Shown here piece after piece: positions 1 to 9,689 of a stretch of DNA of 64,000 nucleotides. Every line of letters begins with the position of its first letter. Position 1 is the stretch's first letter. The notes under the pieces were generated by a model. That model ran no database searches. It saw only the letters and a list, made by a program, of their open reading frames with translations, and was not told the DNA's origin. Origin of the DNA: Adenanthera pavonina (Eukaryota > Streptophyta > Magnoliopsida > Fabales > Fabaceae); NCBI GenBank assembly GCA_026686845.1, contig JAIVEN010000018.1, positions 12,929,001 through 12,993,000 of the forward strand, in the 5' to 3' direction. The position numbers were made by a program, and so were the translations under genes.

Positions 1-1197
1 AGTGCTTTTCTGAATGGATATATCATGGAAGAGGTTTATGTTGATCAACCTCCAGGTTTTGAGGACTCTACAAAACCAAACCATGTTTATAAACTGAAGA
101 AAGCTCTCTATGGTTTAAAACAGGCCCCTAGAGCATGGTATGAGAGACTGAGCAATTTTCTAACTGAAAAGGGGTTTAACAGAGGCAAAGTTGACACAAC
201 CTTATTTACTAAGAAAGAAAATAAAGATTTACTAATTGTTCAAATCTATGTTGATGATATTATTTTTGGTGCTACTAATAAGGTTCTTTGCAAGGAATTT
301 TCTAAGTTAATGCAGGGAGAATTCGAGATGTCCATGATGGGTGAACTCAATTTCTTCCTTGGATTGCAAATCAGACAGCTAAATGATGGTATCTTCCTCA
401 GTCAATCCAAGTATCTAAAGGAGCTGTTAAAGAAGTTTGGTATGGAGAATGCCAAGCCAATGGGAACACCTATGGCTACTGCAACCAAACTGGACATGGA
501 TGAGAATGGGAAGATGTTTGACATTACTCAGTACAGAAGAATGATCGGATCTCTGCTGTACCTAACTGCCAGCAGACCTGACATTATGTTTAGTGTCTGC
601 ATGTGTGCAAGGTTCCAATCATGCCCCAAAGAAACCCATGCAACAGCTATGAAAAGAATTTTTAGATATCTTATTGGAACATCACAGATGGGTCTTTGGT
701 ATCCAAAAGGCAATGGAGAAGATCTCAAAGGATACACTGATGCTGATTTTGCAGGATCCAAAACTGACAGAAAAAGCACAAGTGGAACCTGTCAGTTTCT
801 TGGAGGATCCCTGGTCTCATGGTTCAGCAAAAAGCAAAACAGTGTGGCCTTATCCACTGCAGAAGCTGAGTATGTTGCAGCTGGAAGCTGTTGTGCCCAA
901 GTCATCTGGATGAAACAGCAGCTTGAAGATCTTGAGGTTAAAATGAAAGAGACACCAATCATGTGTGACAACCAAAGTGCTATAAATATCACCAAGAATC
1001 CTGTCATGCATTCGAGGACTAAACATATTGAAGTTAGGCACCACTTCATAAGAGATCACGTTCTGAAAGGAGAAGTTAGATTGGAGTACATCCCAACAGA
1101 GGATCAAGTTGCTGATATACTCACAAAGCCTCTATCAGAAGACAGACACTGCAAAATAAGGAGAGAATTGGGAATGGTAAATCCCAATGAATTGTAA
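1..1197 (+). CDS. pol: pol, C-terminal part (reverse transcriptase and RNase H), element A
   Basis: The frame is open from base 1 and ends at a TAA at 1195-1197. It begins inside the copia-type reverse transcriptase (RVT_2), just after the usual MDVKSAFLNGY region. The polymerase motif YVDD is at 247-258. RNase H follows, with its aspartate/glutamate residues in TDADFAG (739 on), STAEAEY (853 on) and CDNQSA (964 on), and the typical ILTKPL near the C-terminus. The product copies element RNA into cDNA and degrades the RNA strand in cytoplasmic virus-like particles. I see no internal stop or frameshift, unlike elements B and C. The start is truncated by the window edge. Confidence 0.95.
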   Translation, partial: SAFLNGYIMEEVYVDQPPGFEDSTKPNHVYKLKKALYGLKQAPRAWYERLSNFLTEKGFNRGKVDTTLFTKKENKDLLIVQIYVDDIIFGATNKVLCKEFSKLMQGEFEMSMMGELNFFLGLQIRQLNDGIFLSQSKYLKELLKKFGMENAKPMGTPMATATKLDMDENGKMFDITQYRRMIGSLLYLTASRPDIMFSVCMCARFQSCPKETHATAMKRIFRYLIGTSQMGLWYPKGNGEDLKGYTDADFAGSKTDRKSTSGTCQFLGGSLVSWFSKKQNSVALSTAEAEYVAAGSCCAQVIWMKQQLEDLEVKMKETPIMCDNQSAINITKNPVMHSRTKHIEVRHHFIRDHVLKGEVRLEYIPTEDQVADILTKPLSEDRHCKIRRELGMVNPNEL

Positions 1198-1286
1198 GTC
1201 ATTTCTGTGCAAGTCTGTCTTTAGAACTTTTAATATTAGAATAAATTCTAACTTGAGCATCGGAGTATGTTTTAGTATAGTTTCAG
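1194..1286 (+). other. Predicted intron overlapping the pol stop, element A
   Basis: GTAAGT at 1194-1199 is a strong plant 5' splice-site match and contains the pol TAA. A branch-point-like CTAAC lies at 1248-1252 and a TTTCAG acceptor ends at 1286, followed by GTGCTCC. The 93-nt length and all three signals recur in elements B (42791-42882) and C (54324-54417). Splicing is inferred, not shown. Confidence 0.5.
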
Positions 1287-2194
1287 GTGCTCCTTGTGAA
1301 AATCAATGGCTAAAAGTTTGAAAGATTGGAGCACTCCAAGTTGGAACAACCAGAAAATGAAGAGAATGATAATTATTCTGAGTTCTGGATCCATTCTGTA
1401 AGTTTTTAAAGTTGAAATTTGTATGTTGTTTGAATACTAGAAAAATCTCTTTGATAATCTATGTTTTTGAACTAGTCAACGTGGTCAACATTCGAATTTT
1501 GGTTGACTAACAGACGAACTTTGGTCTGTTATGCCTTGAACAGTTCTCGGTAATGCCTCGAAATTCGTCTGTTGAAGCTTGAAAGTTCGAATTTTCAAAA
1601 ACAAAAATTTCAAAGTTATGATTGTCCATCACTGCTATATGAATTATTACTTCTTAACATACTAATGTTGGACAATATTTATAAAAGTTGAAAAATTCGA
1701 AGTTTCAGTTCAAAATTCGTCTGTTGACTTATGTTCTTGTTGGTTGTATCACTGAAAGATGAAGTTCTGAATGCTTAATTCGTCTATTGACTGTTGATTT
1801 GATTATTATCTGCCTTTTTCTTTTCAACATTCGAATTTTGTTGGAACAAAATTCGTCTGATGTGCTTGTATTGTTTGTTTCAAGCCACTGTCAGACGAAC
1901 TTTCAAGATGAAAATTCGTCTGTCAGTAAGCTGTGCTGAACGGTTTAACTTGTAACTGCCCGAAGTTCGAATTTTGACCTCTCAAAATTCGTCTGTCAAA
2001 CGGTTACACACGTTAAATGCGTCAGTTTTCCACAGAACAGACGCAACCCTATTTGTAACCTCTCTAAGTCTGTTCTGATTCTCTCTTCAATCCTCTTAAC
2101 TTCTGTCCAAAAACCATCTTTTTCCACCGATTAAACTTCCTTTCGCATCATATAAACCCATTCTCAGCCACATTCTGCTTCATTCAACCGAGAA
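1287..2194 (+). other. pol-env spacer with TTCGAA / CAGACGAA motif array, element A
   Basis: This is non-coding sequence between pol and the env-like ORF. From about 1490 to 2005 it carries roughly a dozen copies of two short motifs: a palindrome around ATTCGAATTT, and CAGACGAA with its complement TTCGTCTG. The same motifs fill the LTRs. The last part before the ORF is pyrimidine-rich and TATA-containing, like a leader or promoter. Confidence 0.75.
2151..2156 (+). promoter_or_regulatory. TATA-like box upstream of env-like ORF, element A
   Basis: TATAAA, followed by CCCATTCT, sits about 45 nt before the env-like ATG at 2195. Element B keeps the same box at the same distance (43748-43753). Element C has TTTAAA there (55281-55286). 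Position and conservation suggest a separate core promoter for the env-like gene; this is inference. Confidence 0.4.
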
Positions 2195-4372
2195 ATGGCA
2201 AGAGTTAAAATTCCTGGAACAGGAAAAGCTGTGGCCCGTCCGAAAAGGAATGTCAAATCTCAATATGCTACCAAAGAAGGAGAGAAATCAAAGAGAAAAG
2301 CCGAACCCAGTAAAGCTACTCCCTCTAAACGCCAGAAATCTTCATCCAAAGCAGAATCCCAGAAATCTGGCCCCTCCTCTTCAAAAAGTGCAGAACCGTC
2401 TGCTCCTGCTGCTGCCTCTTCCAGTACTGAATCTGGAGAGTTTGAATTGACTACACTACCACTATGGAGCACTCCTGAGATTCAAGAAGAGTACACTACC
2501 AAGTTTTCCAACAAAAAGGTAATCAAGCCTCATTGTGTGAATGTGGAACAATTTCTGATTTCCAACAATTTTGATGCTGCTATATGGTTGTTAAGATATA
2601 AAAATTTGTTGGAAATTGCTGAAAAATATGATGATGAGGTAGTGAAGACTTGGTATGCCTCTCTTAAATATAACAGCAAGAAAAGGAAATGGGAGGTCAC
2701 CTTGAGATCAAGGACCATTTGGCTTGCTGATGAAACCTTCAATGAGGTATCAGAAATCCCAGGTCAAGATGGGCTGAAAGTTGACATTACAGCCTCTGGG
2801 TATATGGATGAGGCTAGCACAGCTGACGAAGAAGGTGAGCCCTTCCTATATTACAAGGAGAGCACTATCTTGGACACCTTATTCAGAAGAAGGGAGAATA
2901 GGCCCACAATAAATTTGTTGAAGCCCACAGACCTCAGTGTACAAGTAAGGATCTTGCACTACATAGTGTCAAGGATCATTTTCAACAAGGGTGGTAGCTT
3001 CAATCTGATAACAAGGGCAGAGGCTCATGTAATGACTGCCATCATACGTGGAAAGCTGATCAATATGGGTCATATCATTCTCCAGCGTATGATAAAGGCA
3101 AGGGATCAGAGGAAAGATTCCACACTCCCCTATGCAGCAATTATTTCAAGAATCCTGCAGTATGCTAGGATTCAGCACATTGAAAAGGGGAAAGGGAAGC
3201 TCACTGAGGCATTCAAGGAGGAGGAACTGCAAAGAATGGGCATTGAGAAAGATGAAGGACGATGGGTTGGAAAGGGAGCAGGAAAAACTGAAGACCTGTT
3301 CTTTGTCCCTGATGCATCCCTCCAACAAGAAGGCACTTCTGAGGCCCCTGAAAGATCCTTACCTCAGCCTTCCCAGACAATTCCATCTCCCTCCAGGCCT
3401 ACTCACCCTCCTTCCACTCCCTCCTCACGAGCCAAGCCAACTAAGATCACTGAGTTGTTTGACAGTCTGTCAACACTCATTCTCAGCATTAAAGATGAGC
3501 AAAATGCCAAATTTGCTCATCTACAAGATCAGATCCATCAGTTGGCAGTGAATATGAAGGTGGTGGCTGATGCATATGAAGAGATAAGAAATGCAATTCC
3601 TACCACTTCAGCTCCACCTCAGCCTGGTGTCCCTGAGCCTACTCTGTCTCCATCCCCTGTGCCTCCAAGTCCCTTTGAGATTGCCTCCTCTGACCATGAT
3701 ACTGATAAGGATGGTGATGGTGCTATGAAAACACCAAGTCCTGGTCCACCCTTGGACTATGGCATGGAGGAAGAGGGTCTGCATGAAACAAGCCCCATTG
3801 AGAAGAGTGAAGCAGTTGCTCAGGACTCTATTCTTTCCACCCAAGAGTCTGAGCAAGTTGAGCAGCTGGTGGCATCCATTTCTGCTTCACCATTTCTGCA
3901 ATCTACACTCAATAAGGAAAGGAGCATTGTGCCTGTTATTGATTTTGCTGCTATTGCTCACAATGCCCTTCTGCTAGCTCAAAGGAGAAGGCTTGAAGAA
4001 ATGTTTTCTCCTCCTGCACCAGCCTCTCCTTCTCTTGCTAATTATGGGCTGTCAGAAGAACAGAGAGCTCGGCTAGCTCTTTCCAGGCAGGAAATGCAAG
4101 AACTGCTTGAGGTCTCTGATGATTCTGATGAAGAGCCTGATGAGCCCCCTGCACCAGCTCAGCCAGAGATTCCTTTTGCTCCTGTCCCTCTTCGTGCTGT
4201 TCCTATCACTCAGATACCTCCTCCAATGGACTTTGTTGGACTTCCTGATGATGCCAAAAAGGGGGAGAAGATAAAGCAAACTGGGAAGCAAACTGGGACC
4301 AAGCAAGCTGGAAAATCTGCTGAGCCATCTGGAAAAGGAAAGACTTACAGCAAGAAGCCAAAGAAGAAGTGA
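2195..4372 (+). CDS. Env-like protein of Sirevirus-type element (plant transposon protein domain), intact, 725 aa
   Basis: This is the longest unbroken ORF in the window. It begins MARVK and ends in a lysine-rich tail before TGA. Residues 1-65 are strongly basic (NLS-like), and 50-85 are Ser/Ala/Pro-rich. A conserved globular region of about residues 87-360 is kept in elements B, C and, diverged, D; it resembles what databases call a putative plant transposon protein domain. Then come a Pro/Ser linker (about 378-415), a helical, possibly coiled segment (416-470), acidic Pro-rich stretches and a basic C-terminus (about 690-725). I see no signal peptide and no clear membrane segment, so 'env-like' is a name of position, not of shown function. 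The start is the first ATG, conserved in B and C. Confidence 0.85.
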   Translation: MARVKIPGTGKAVARPKRNVKSQYATKEGEKSKRKAEPSKATPSKRQKSSSKAESQKSGPSSSKSAEPSAPAAASSSTESGEFELTTLPLWSTPEIQEEYTTKFSNKKVIKPHCVNVEQFLISNNFDAAIWLLRYKNLLEIAEKYDDEVVKTWYASLKYNSKKRKWEVTLRSRTIWLADETFNEVSEIPGQDGLKVDITASGYMDEASTADEEGEPFLYYKESTILDTLFRRRENRPTINLLKPTDLSVQVRILHYIVSRIIFNKGGSFNLITRAEAHVMTAIIRGKLINMGHIILQRMIKARDQRKDSTLPYAAIISRILQYARIQHIEKGKGKLTEAFKEEELQRMGIEKDEGRWVGKGAGKTEDLFFVPDASLQQEGTSEAPERSLPQPSQTIPSPSRPTHPPSTPSSRAKPTKITELFDSLSTLILSIKDEQNAKFAHLQDQIHQLAVNMKVVADAYEEIRNAIPTTSAPPQPGVPEPTLSPSPVPPSPFEIASSDHDTDKDGDGAMKTPSPGPPLDYGMEEEGLHETSPIEKSEAVAQDSILSTQESEQVEQLVASISASPFLQSTLNKERSIVPVIDFAAIAHNALLLAQRRRLEEMFSPPAPASPSLANYGLSEEQRARLALSRQEMQELLEVSDDSDEEPDEPPAPAQPEIPFAPVPLRAVPITQIPPPMDFVGLPDDAKKGEKIKQTGKQTGTKQAGKSAEPSGKGKTYSKKPKKK
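4256..4269 (+). other. Internal copy of the polypurine tract inside env-like ORF, element A
   Basis: AAAAAGGGGGAGAA here is identical over 14 nt to the 3' polypurine tract at 4641-4654. It lies in frame, encoding Lys-Lys-Gly-Glu. The duplicate is kept in element C (57408-57421) and, with one extra G, in element B (45906-45920). Confidence 0.6.
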
Positions 4373-4640
4373 TGACTTAGATCTTAGGCTGATTATTCTT
4401 GTTGTATCTTGTTTTATTTGGGTGTTTTGTATTTGGTTGTTTGATTTTAAGAACTACTCTTTAATTGGAATTTGTATTACAATAGTTTGGTGATATATAG
4501 TATGTTCTTGATTGCAATATTTTGGGCGTTAAATCTCTTCACTTAATCTGTTATTTTGATATCTTATGCATATGTTGAGGGGGAGCTTATGAAAGCAAAC
4601 CCAAGTACTAATCCAGTTTGTGAGTTGTTTTGTCATCATC
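4373..4640 (+). other. Non-coding segment between env-like ORF and PPT, element A
   Basis: This is a T-rich untranslated stretch ending in TTGTCATCATC, a phrase conserved just before the polypurine tract in A, B and C. It holds no ORF of note. Confidence 0.6.
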
Positions 4641-4654
4641 AAAAAGGGGGAGAA
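4641..4654 (+). other. Polypurine tract, element A
   Basis: AAAAAGGGGGAGAA abuts the TGTTGA start of the 3' LTR. This is the expected plus-strand primer site for reverse transcription and is the same in B and C. Confidence 0.85.
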
Positions 4655-6378
4655 TGTTGATGAAAGAGTTTTGATGATTTTAAACCAACACTCAAGATCT
4701 TGGATTGAAGATATCAAAGGAGATCAAAGCTGTTCCAAGTGAAGATTTTCTGAGTATTTGCTGTTAGATCTCTTGTAGGATCTTTAGTTTTTGTTATGAT
4801 TGGGTAAAAGGTTTTGATTTGAAGAAAAGATGTTTTCAAACTTTGATTTTATGTTAAATCCTTGAATATTTGAAAAACATCCACAAACAGACGAAGGTTA
4901 AAAGTTTAAACTAAACTGTCAAGTTAGAAATTCGAACTTTGCCTTTGGAAATTCGAATTTCGAGCTAAAACTGATTAAGTCTGAAGAGATGGCTCTCTGT
5001 CAGACGATTTTGGTGGTTCAAAATTCGAATTTTCATCTAGTCTGAAAGAAGCCTTTCTGGTGACAGACGAACTTCACAGTTTCAAAATTCAAATTTCAGA
5101 CAAAATGCAATTTATGAAAACCAAAGAAATTCGTCTGAAACTTTGCTAAAGTTTATCTGAAATCAAAAAGAAACTAAGTTTGAAAAATGCTCTCTGACAG
5201 ACGAACTTTAACTTGGCAACATTCGAATTTTCATCTGAGTCAAAGAAGCTACTTTGTGACATTCGAATTTCACTCTTTAAAAATTCGAATTTCAGACAAA
5301 ACAAAACTTGAGAAAATAGAAGAAATTCGTCTGAGAGTTTGATAAAGTTCATCTGAGATCAAGAATGATTTAAGTCTCAAAACTGGTCCCTGACAGACGA
5401 ATTTCACTCTGTCAAAATTCGAATTTCAAAGAAAGTGAACTACTGTGCCTGTTTGGACGTTCTATGGACAGACGAATTTTGGACTTTCAAAATTTGAATT
5501 TCGAGGGCACTGTAGCAAATTGAAAACACTATTCACACTTAACAGAAAAACTTTCTTCTTAAAAATTCGTATGTCACATTGTGAAAATATTTTATAAGTT
5601 TCAAAATTCGAATTTCACTCTATGGACAGACGAACTTCGCATTTTAACGTTGGAAGCTTTAACCTTCGGTTCCCTCGAAATTCGTCTGTTGGCCAACCAA
5701 AATTTGAATTTCAGTATGTCAGAAACATTAAATGCGGTTGGTAAACGGATAGTTTTTCAGAGTAACCTTTGGATAACTTCCCCAACGGATAGATTTAGTC
5801 TCTAACGGATATTTGAGACCTAAATCTATAAATACAACATCATTTGAAGTTGTGGGTAACGAATCAAACTTGTATATACCGAATTTCTGCTGAATCTTCA
5901 TCTCAAAAGCTTTTACCCTTCCAACTTCATTATTTGTACTTAAACCTTCATATCTACTCTTTTCTAGAGAGTTATTCATTTGTAAACAATCTACTCTTCA
6001 TCTGAAAGATAGATTTACTTGTGAGGGGTATTCACAAGGGGATTGAGAAGCACATAGTGAAAGTGCTTGGAGAGTTTGAGAGAGCTCAGAAACAGAGCAT
6101 ACTCGTTGTACTGTGGCCTTAGCAAGAAGCCCATTGAAATTCTTGCTGTATAGTGGATAAATCTCAAGAGGTGTCTTGGGGACTGGATGTAGGTCAAGTG
6201 GAAAGACCGAACCAGGATAAATTACTGAGTTTGCTTCTCCCTATCTTCACTTTTCAGCTTGCTCTGTTTTACGCGTTATTTTCATTATACTGTGATATCT
6301 CCACTTACCTCATCTTGTGCAGAGAAATTTCAATCTTCCCAATTCACCCCCCCTCTTGGGAAGTCAGCCTTGCTAACA
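4655..6378 (+). repeat. 3' LTR of element A (1724 bp)
   Basis: It starts TGTTGATGAAAGAG and ends CTTGCTAACA, matching the ends of the LTRs of B and C and of the solo LTR at 22797. The first two-thirds (U3) is built from degenerate units of about 60-130 bp containing CAGACGAA and AAATTCGAATTT. A TATAAATA box is at 5827-5834. The last part carries a phrase ending TCAGCCTTGCTAACA. Confidence 0.9.
5827..5834 (+). promoter_or_regulatory. TATA box of LTR promoter, element A
   Basis: TATAAATA in the context AATC-TATAAATA-CAAC is conserved in every LTR of the family: 37261 and 47363 (B), 48783 and 60216 (C), the reverse strand of the solo LTR at 23338-23345, and 35449 (D). It probably positions the start of genomic RNA. 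Confidence 0.65.
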
Positions 6379-6640
6379 GTTAGGCTTTCCTTGGCGCCTA
6401 TTCATTGGCTCTTATTTAAGAAAATGCTAAGAAAAGGATTCATTGGCGGTTATTTTGATAAACACCAAGGAATTTATTCATTTTTATTGGTAGTTTTATT
6501 AACTGCCAAGGAAAACTTTTCTTTACGTTTATTATTTTAAATGTAAATAAAAGTTTGTACCTTTAGTTGGTGGTTATTTTAATAATCGCCAACTATTACT
6601 TTTCTTTGCATTTCTCCACATAAATGCAAAGAAAGATAAT
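6379..6640. repeat. Left subterminal repeats of CACTA element
   Basis: There are repeated motifs in both orientations: TTGGCGCC, TTGGCGGTTAT, AACACCAAGG, AACTGCCAAGG, TTGGTGGTTAT and AATCGCCAAC. Their spacing and palindromic pairing mirror the array at 21490-22010. In En/Spm elements such motifs bind the TNPA-type protein. Confidence 0.6.
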
Positions 6641-7913
6641 AAAAAAAATTCTCCCTCAGTAAAATAACTTAAAGCAGGCTTCTTTCTTCTACCTCCAATC
6701 TATGAAAAATTGACCTCCCTCTTACTCAAATAGCTCATCTTTTTCTTCCTTTCTCCCATATAGCCTCTAACATCCTCTCTTTGAAAGTTGCTTCTTTTCT
6801 TTCTCCTTCTATCCCAAAACACACAACCACATCATTTGATCATCAGCTTCTCCCTCCCTTTGTCTTCTTTGTGCTGTGACATTACACCATACTCTGTTAT
6901 TATGTCGCCATCTTCATTGGCCCTCTCTCTCTCTCTGAAAGTCACATCCCATCATCCTTCCATCTTCATCATTAAGCTTAAGCCTTGAGACTAAAATACG
7001 CCCCTTTGTTGTCAACAAATGTGGCCTTCACCCCTTCACTCAAATGCACTCTTCATTACAGGTGCATGGTTTTTTTTTCTTTTTCTAAATTAAAATTTCA
7101 TAAATAGTACTTTGAGATCTGAGTGGTTTGTGTTAAAATTATTTCATTATTTTTTTTATTAATCTAATAGTTTAATGATGTGGTTTCTCCTTTAATTTCT
7201 GGTTCATTGCTGTCTGTTGCATATGAGTGATGTAAAACCATTATTGCCATATGCTTAATGTATGTAATAAGTCAATAGATTCAGATGCTAGTGTTAGAAA
7301 AAAGGTCCTCTCCCCTACAACACCAAACAAATTTGCCCACCTAAGCAAGCTGGAAGCATTTATTTTGGTCAAGGATGATGATACGCAAATAGCCGTTTAC
7401 GATATAGTATACTATAACATAGATAACTCTAGCATTTATACCTACTTGATTGAGTAAGATGATATAAGACTAAAGGATGATGATGCCTCATTTGCACTAT
7501 CTATCACATACTAGATTATATAAATGAGCTCAATATTCCTATTCCCATGAAGGAAGCATCTTTAATTTCTCCTGTGTCCCTTTTTCATTATAAGGAAATT
7601 CTGTTGACTAAGAATAAATGAAGGCTCACAGTTGAGTTTGGGAATAGCAGCAACCCATTTTAGAAAGCCAAGAATTAATTGCTAGAATTTTCATGAGTTT
7701 CAAGTCATTAGATCTTATTGCTCTGTTCTTTCATATAGTTTTGATTAATCAACATTTCTTATAGATCCACATTTTTATGTATCTCACTTTTTTTTTTTTG
7801 GCTTTTGAATTGTCCTCTCTAATTTTATATGGAGCAGGTTGGAATTTTGTTTAACTAGAGGTTTTGGGTGTTGACCTTTATTTTTTTATTGGCTTTTGAC
7901 TAGTTTTTAAGAT
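6641..7913. other. Non-coding, possibly captured or UTR-like sequence
   Basis: About 6700-6990 is strongly pyrimidine-rich with a CT run near 6930, like a plant 5' UTR. A short open stretch at 7251-7457 shows no family I recognise. The rest is AT-rich and intron-like up to the WD40-like segment. Confidence 0.35.
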
Positions 7914-8042
7914 GACAAGAAATTATGGCATTTAGAAGTTGGCAATGAAAAACCTACTAGTGGGCCATCTGTTGGACTACGAGGCATCTTTAATGGGCAT
8001 GAGGATATTGCTCAAGATGTGACTTTTTGTCCTTTTACATAA
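7914..8042 (+). pseudogene. Exon-like fragment resembling an MSI4/FVE-type WD40 protein
   Basis: One frame reads a continuous 42-residue segment containing SGPSVGLRGIFNGHED, then VTFCPF and a stop. This matches my memory of the plant MSI4/FVE (RBBP4/7-like histone-binding WD40) proteins, where PSVGPRG-(I/V)-(Y/F)-NGHEDTVEDV precedes a WD repeat. T-rich, intron-like sequence precedes it. The downstream exon (GDDSCLILWD) is absent. It sits between the CACTA left end and the transposase, as expected for a gene fragment captured by a transposon. It is far too short to be a working gene. The assignment is from memory, without a search. Confidence 0.55.
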
Positions 8043-9689
8043 TTTGTGTACTAATTATCAAGTGACTATTTCTTTATCTTTGGATTTTATTTTATGAAGG
8101 TTTTCCACAATTTTTTTTCTATTCATGTTAGCATCAACTTTGAGTGTGGAATTTTTTGCTATGCTGCAGAAAATATACTTCTTTAATTTATGGATAGCAA
8201 GGAATAGACAACATTATCTGTTATTTATAGTTTATACATGAAGGGATGTTTACTTTTGCACTCTGACATAATTGTTGAATGTTTTGCTCTTCAAAATGAA
8301 TATATATATAATTTGAGGTTGTTGAGGTTTACTAAACAATCCAAATTGGTTGACTTGTAGGTATATTTAACCATGTATGAGTAGTTGAAGAGCCTTCTCC
8401 TTTCTGATGGTTAGTCCTTTATTGGTTATTTTACTTTTCTATTAGACTAAGAGATTGTTTAATTTATTTTTGTGAAAAATGCTTTCTCTTATTTTGTTCC
8501 TAAGCTTGTCAACATGCTGTAGATGAAAATCCATTCATATAGAATATATCTTTAGTAGTTTTGGTTAAAGTCTCTCTTTCCACTCAAAACTTAGGGGCAT
8601 GAAAGTTGAATTTTACATTTGATAATTTTTTTTATTGTAAACAATCTTATGAACAGCTCTGAGAGTATATCCTTCAAAGTCATTTCCATGTTTAATAAAA
8701 TATATATATTGAGTTCACTCTCTTTTTGAGGCCCTTTTCTTCATTGGATGGGTTACTTTTCTTCATGTGACTAGTCATGTCCAAAGACCATATTTACAGT
8801 ACAGCATGAAAAGAAGGGGTCTTATCACGGAATTACTAATATGATCTAGCATTAATAATTCCTTTGTATTTACCATAGATATTAAATTAATTTGTCATTA
8901 GGGAAACATTGAAACTAGGATTTCAGACATTTGTATGATGTTCTTTGTTTTGAAAATCAATTTAAATAGATTATTGTATTACTAGTAACTGTTGTAGTGA
9001 AAGCGTGATATCTTGCATGATTATTGAATAGAAAATTATTTGTCATATATGACATCTTTGATTTTCATTATGGATTAGAGTTGGAAAAGTACTTGTACCA
9101 TTAATGCATTTTGAAGTGTTTTTCATTTCCTTTTTCATCAATGCATTCTATTTTAAAGTATTCTTAACTTCCACGGTCCCTTTTTTTTTTATCTTTTTAA
9201 ATTCCTTGTAGTGTATTCCTTTTAGTTAAAATTTTTTTCACTTAAGGTAAAGTTGATGGTGCTAGAGTTTTGGTAAAATTTAATGTTGCTTATGGTTTCC
9301 TTCTTTGATCAAGTTGTTATAGTTGATGAAGCAACTGAATGTGCTACTCGTGCAATGTTTTCTTGACTTACTGCTTAAGGAGTACAACTTACTTGTCCTT
9401 CTCCTGTGAAGGTAATAAATTGTGTTATGTGGCTATATATTATTAACTAATGTAAGCTAAATGACTTTGATTTGATCTCACAAAATAAACTAAACAAAAG
9501 AAATATCATGTACTATGATATTATTTAGGGATTTTTTTTATAGTTTGCAGTAGCAAAGGATGACCTATATTATGAATTGTAAGATATGACATATTAATAA
9601 TATTCTTGTTGAATTGAAATTCTATACTTGTTGTACTGGTTATTGTTGGAATTGATCTTTCACTTTGTTATGTAACAGGTTCTAGATAG
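8043..9689. other. AT-rich non-coding stretch, no feature identified
   Basis: It is low-complexity and intron-like in composition. A short segment near 9310-9410 reads DQVVIVDEATE in one frame and is followed by a GAAG-GTAAT donor-like site, which may be another captured exon, but I cannot assign it. Confidence 0.3.

Larger units (their letters stand above)
1..6378 (+). mobile_element. Element A: Sirevirus-type Ty1/copia retrotransposon, 5' part outside window
   Basis: This is the right half of a copia element in the order RT-RNase H, spacer, env-like ORF, polypurine tract, 3' LTR. The window opens inside the reverse transcriptase, so the 5' LTR, gag, protease and integrase are not visible. 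An extra ORF between pol and the 3' LTR is the hallmark of the Sirevirus lineage of plant Pseudoviridae. The LTR ends in CTAACA at 6378 and the next five bases are gttag, which should be the target-site duplication; its partner lies outside the window. Of the three main copies here, A is the only one with an unbroken env-like ORF, and its visible part of pol is also open. Confidence 0.9.

Noticed and set aside
528..1107. Antisense ORFs opposite pol
   Set aside because: They are shadows of the RNase H frame; the same antisense frames recur opposite pol in B and C.
4880..5600. CRISPR-like reading of regularly repeated TTCGAA and CAGACGAA motifs
   Set aside because: Spacing is irregular, the repeats are under 12 bp and imperfect, and the context is a plant LTR.
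9310..9410. Possible captured helicase exon (DQVVIVDEATE)
   Set aside because: A DEAx-like string in a short frame with stops soon after; no second motif to support a helicase.
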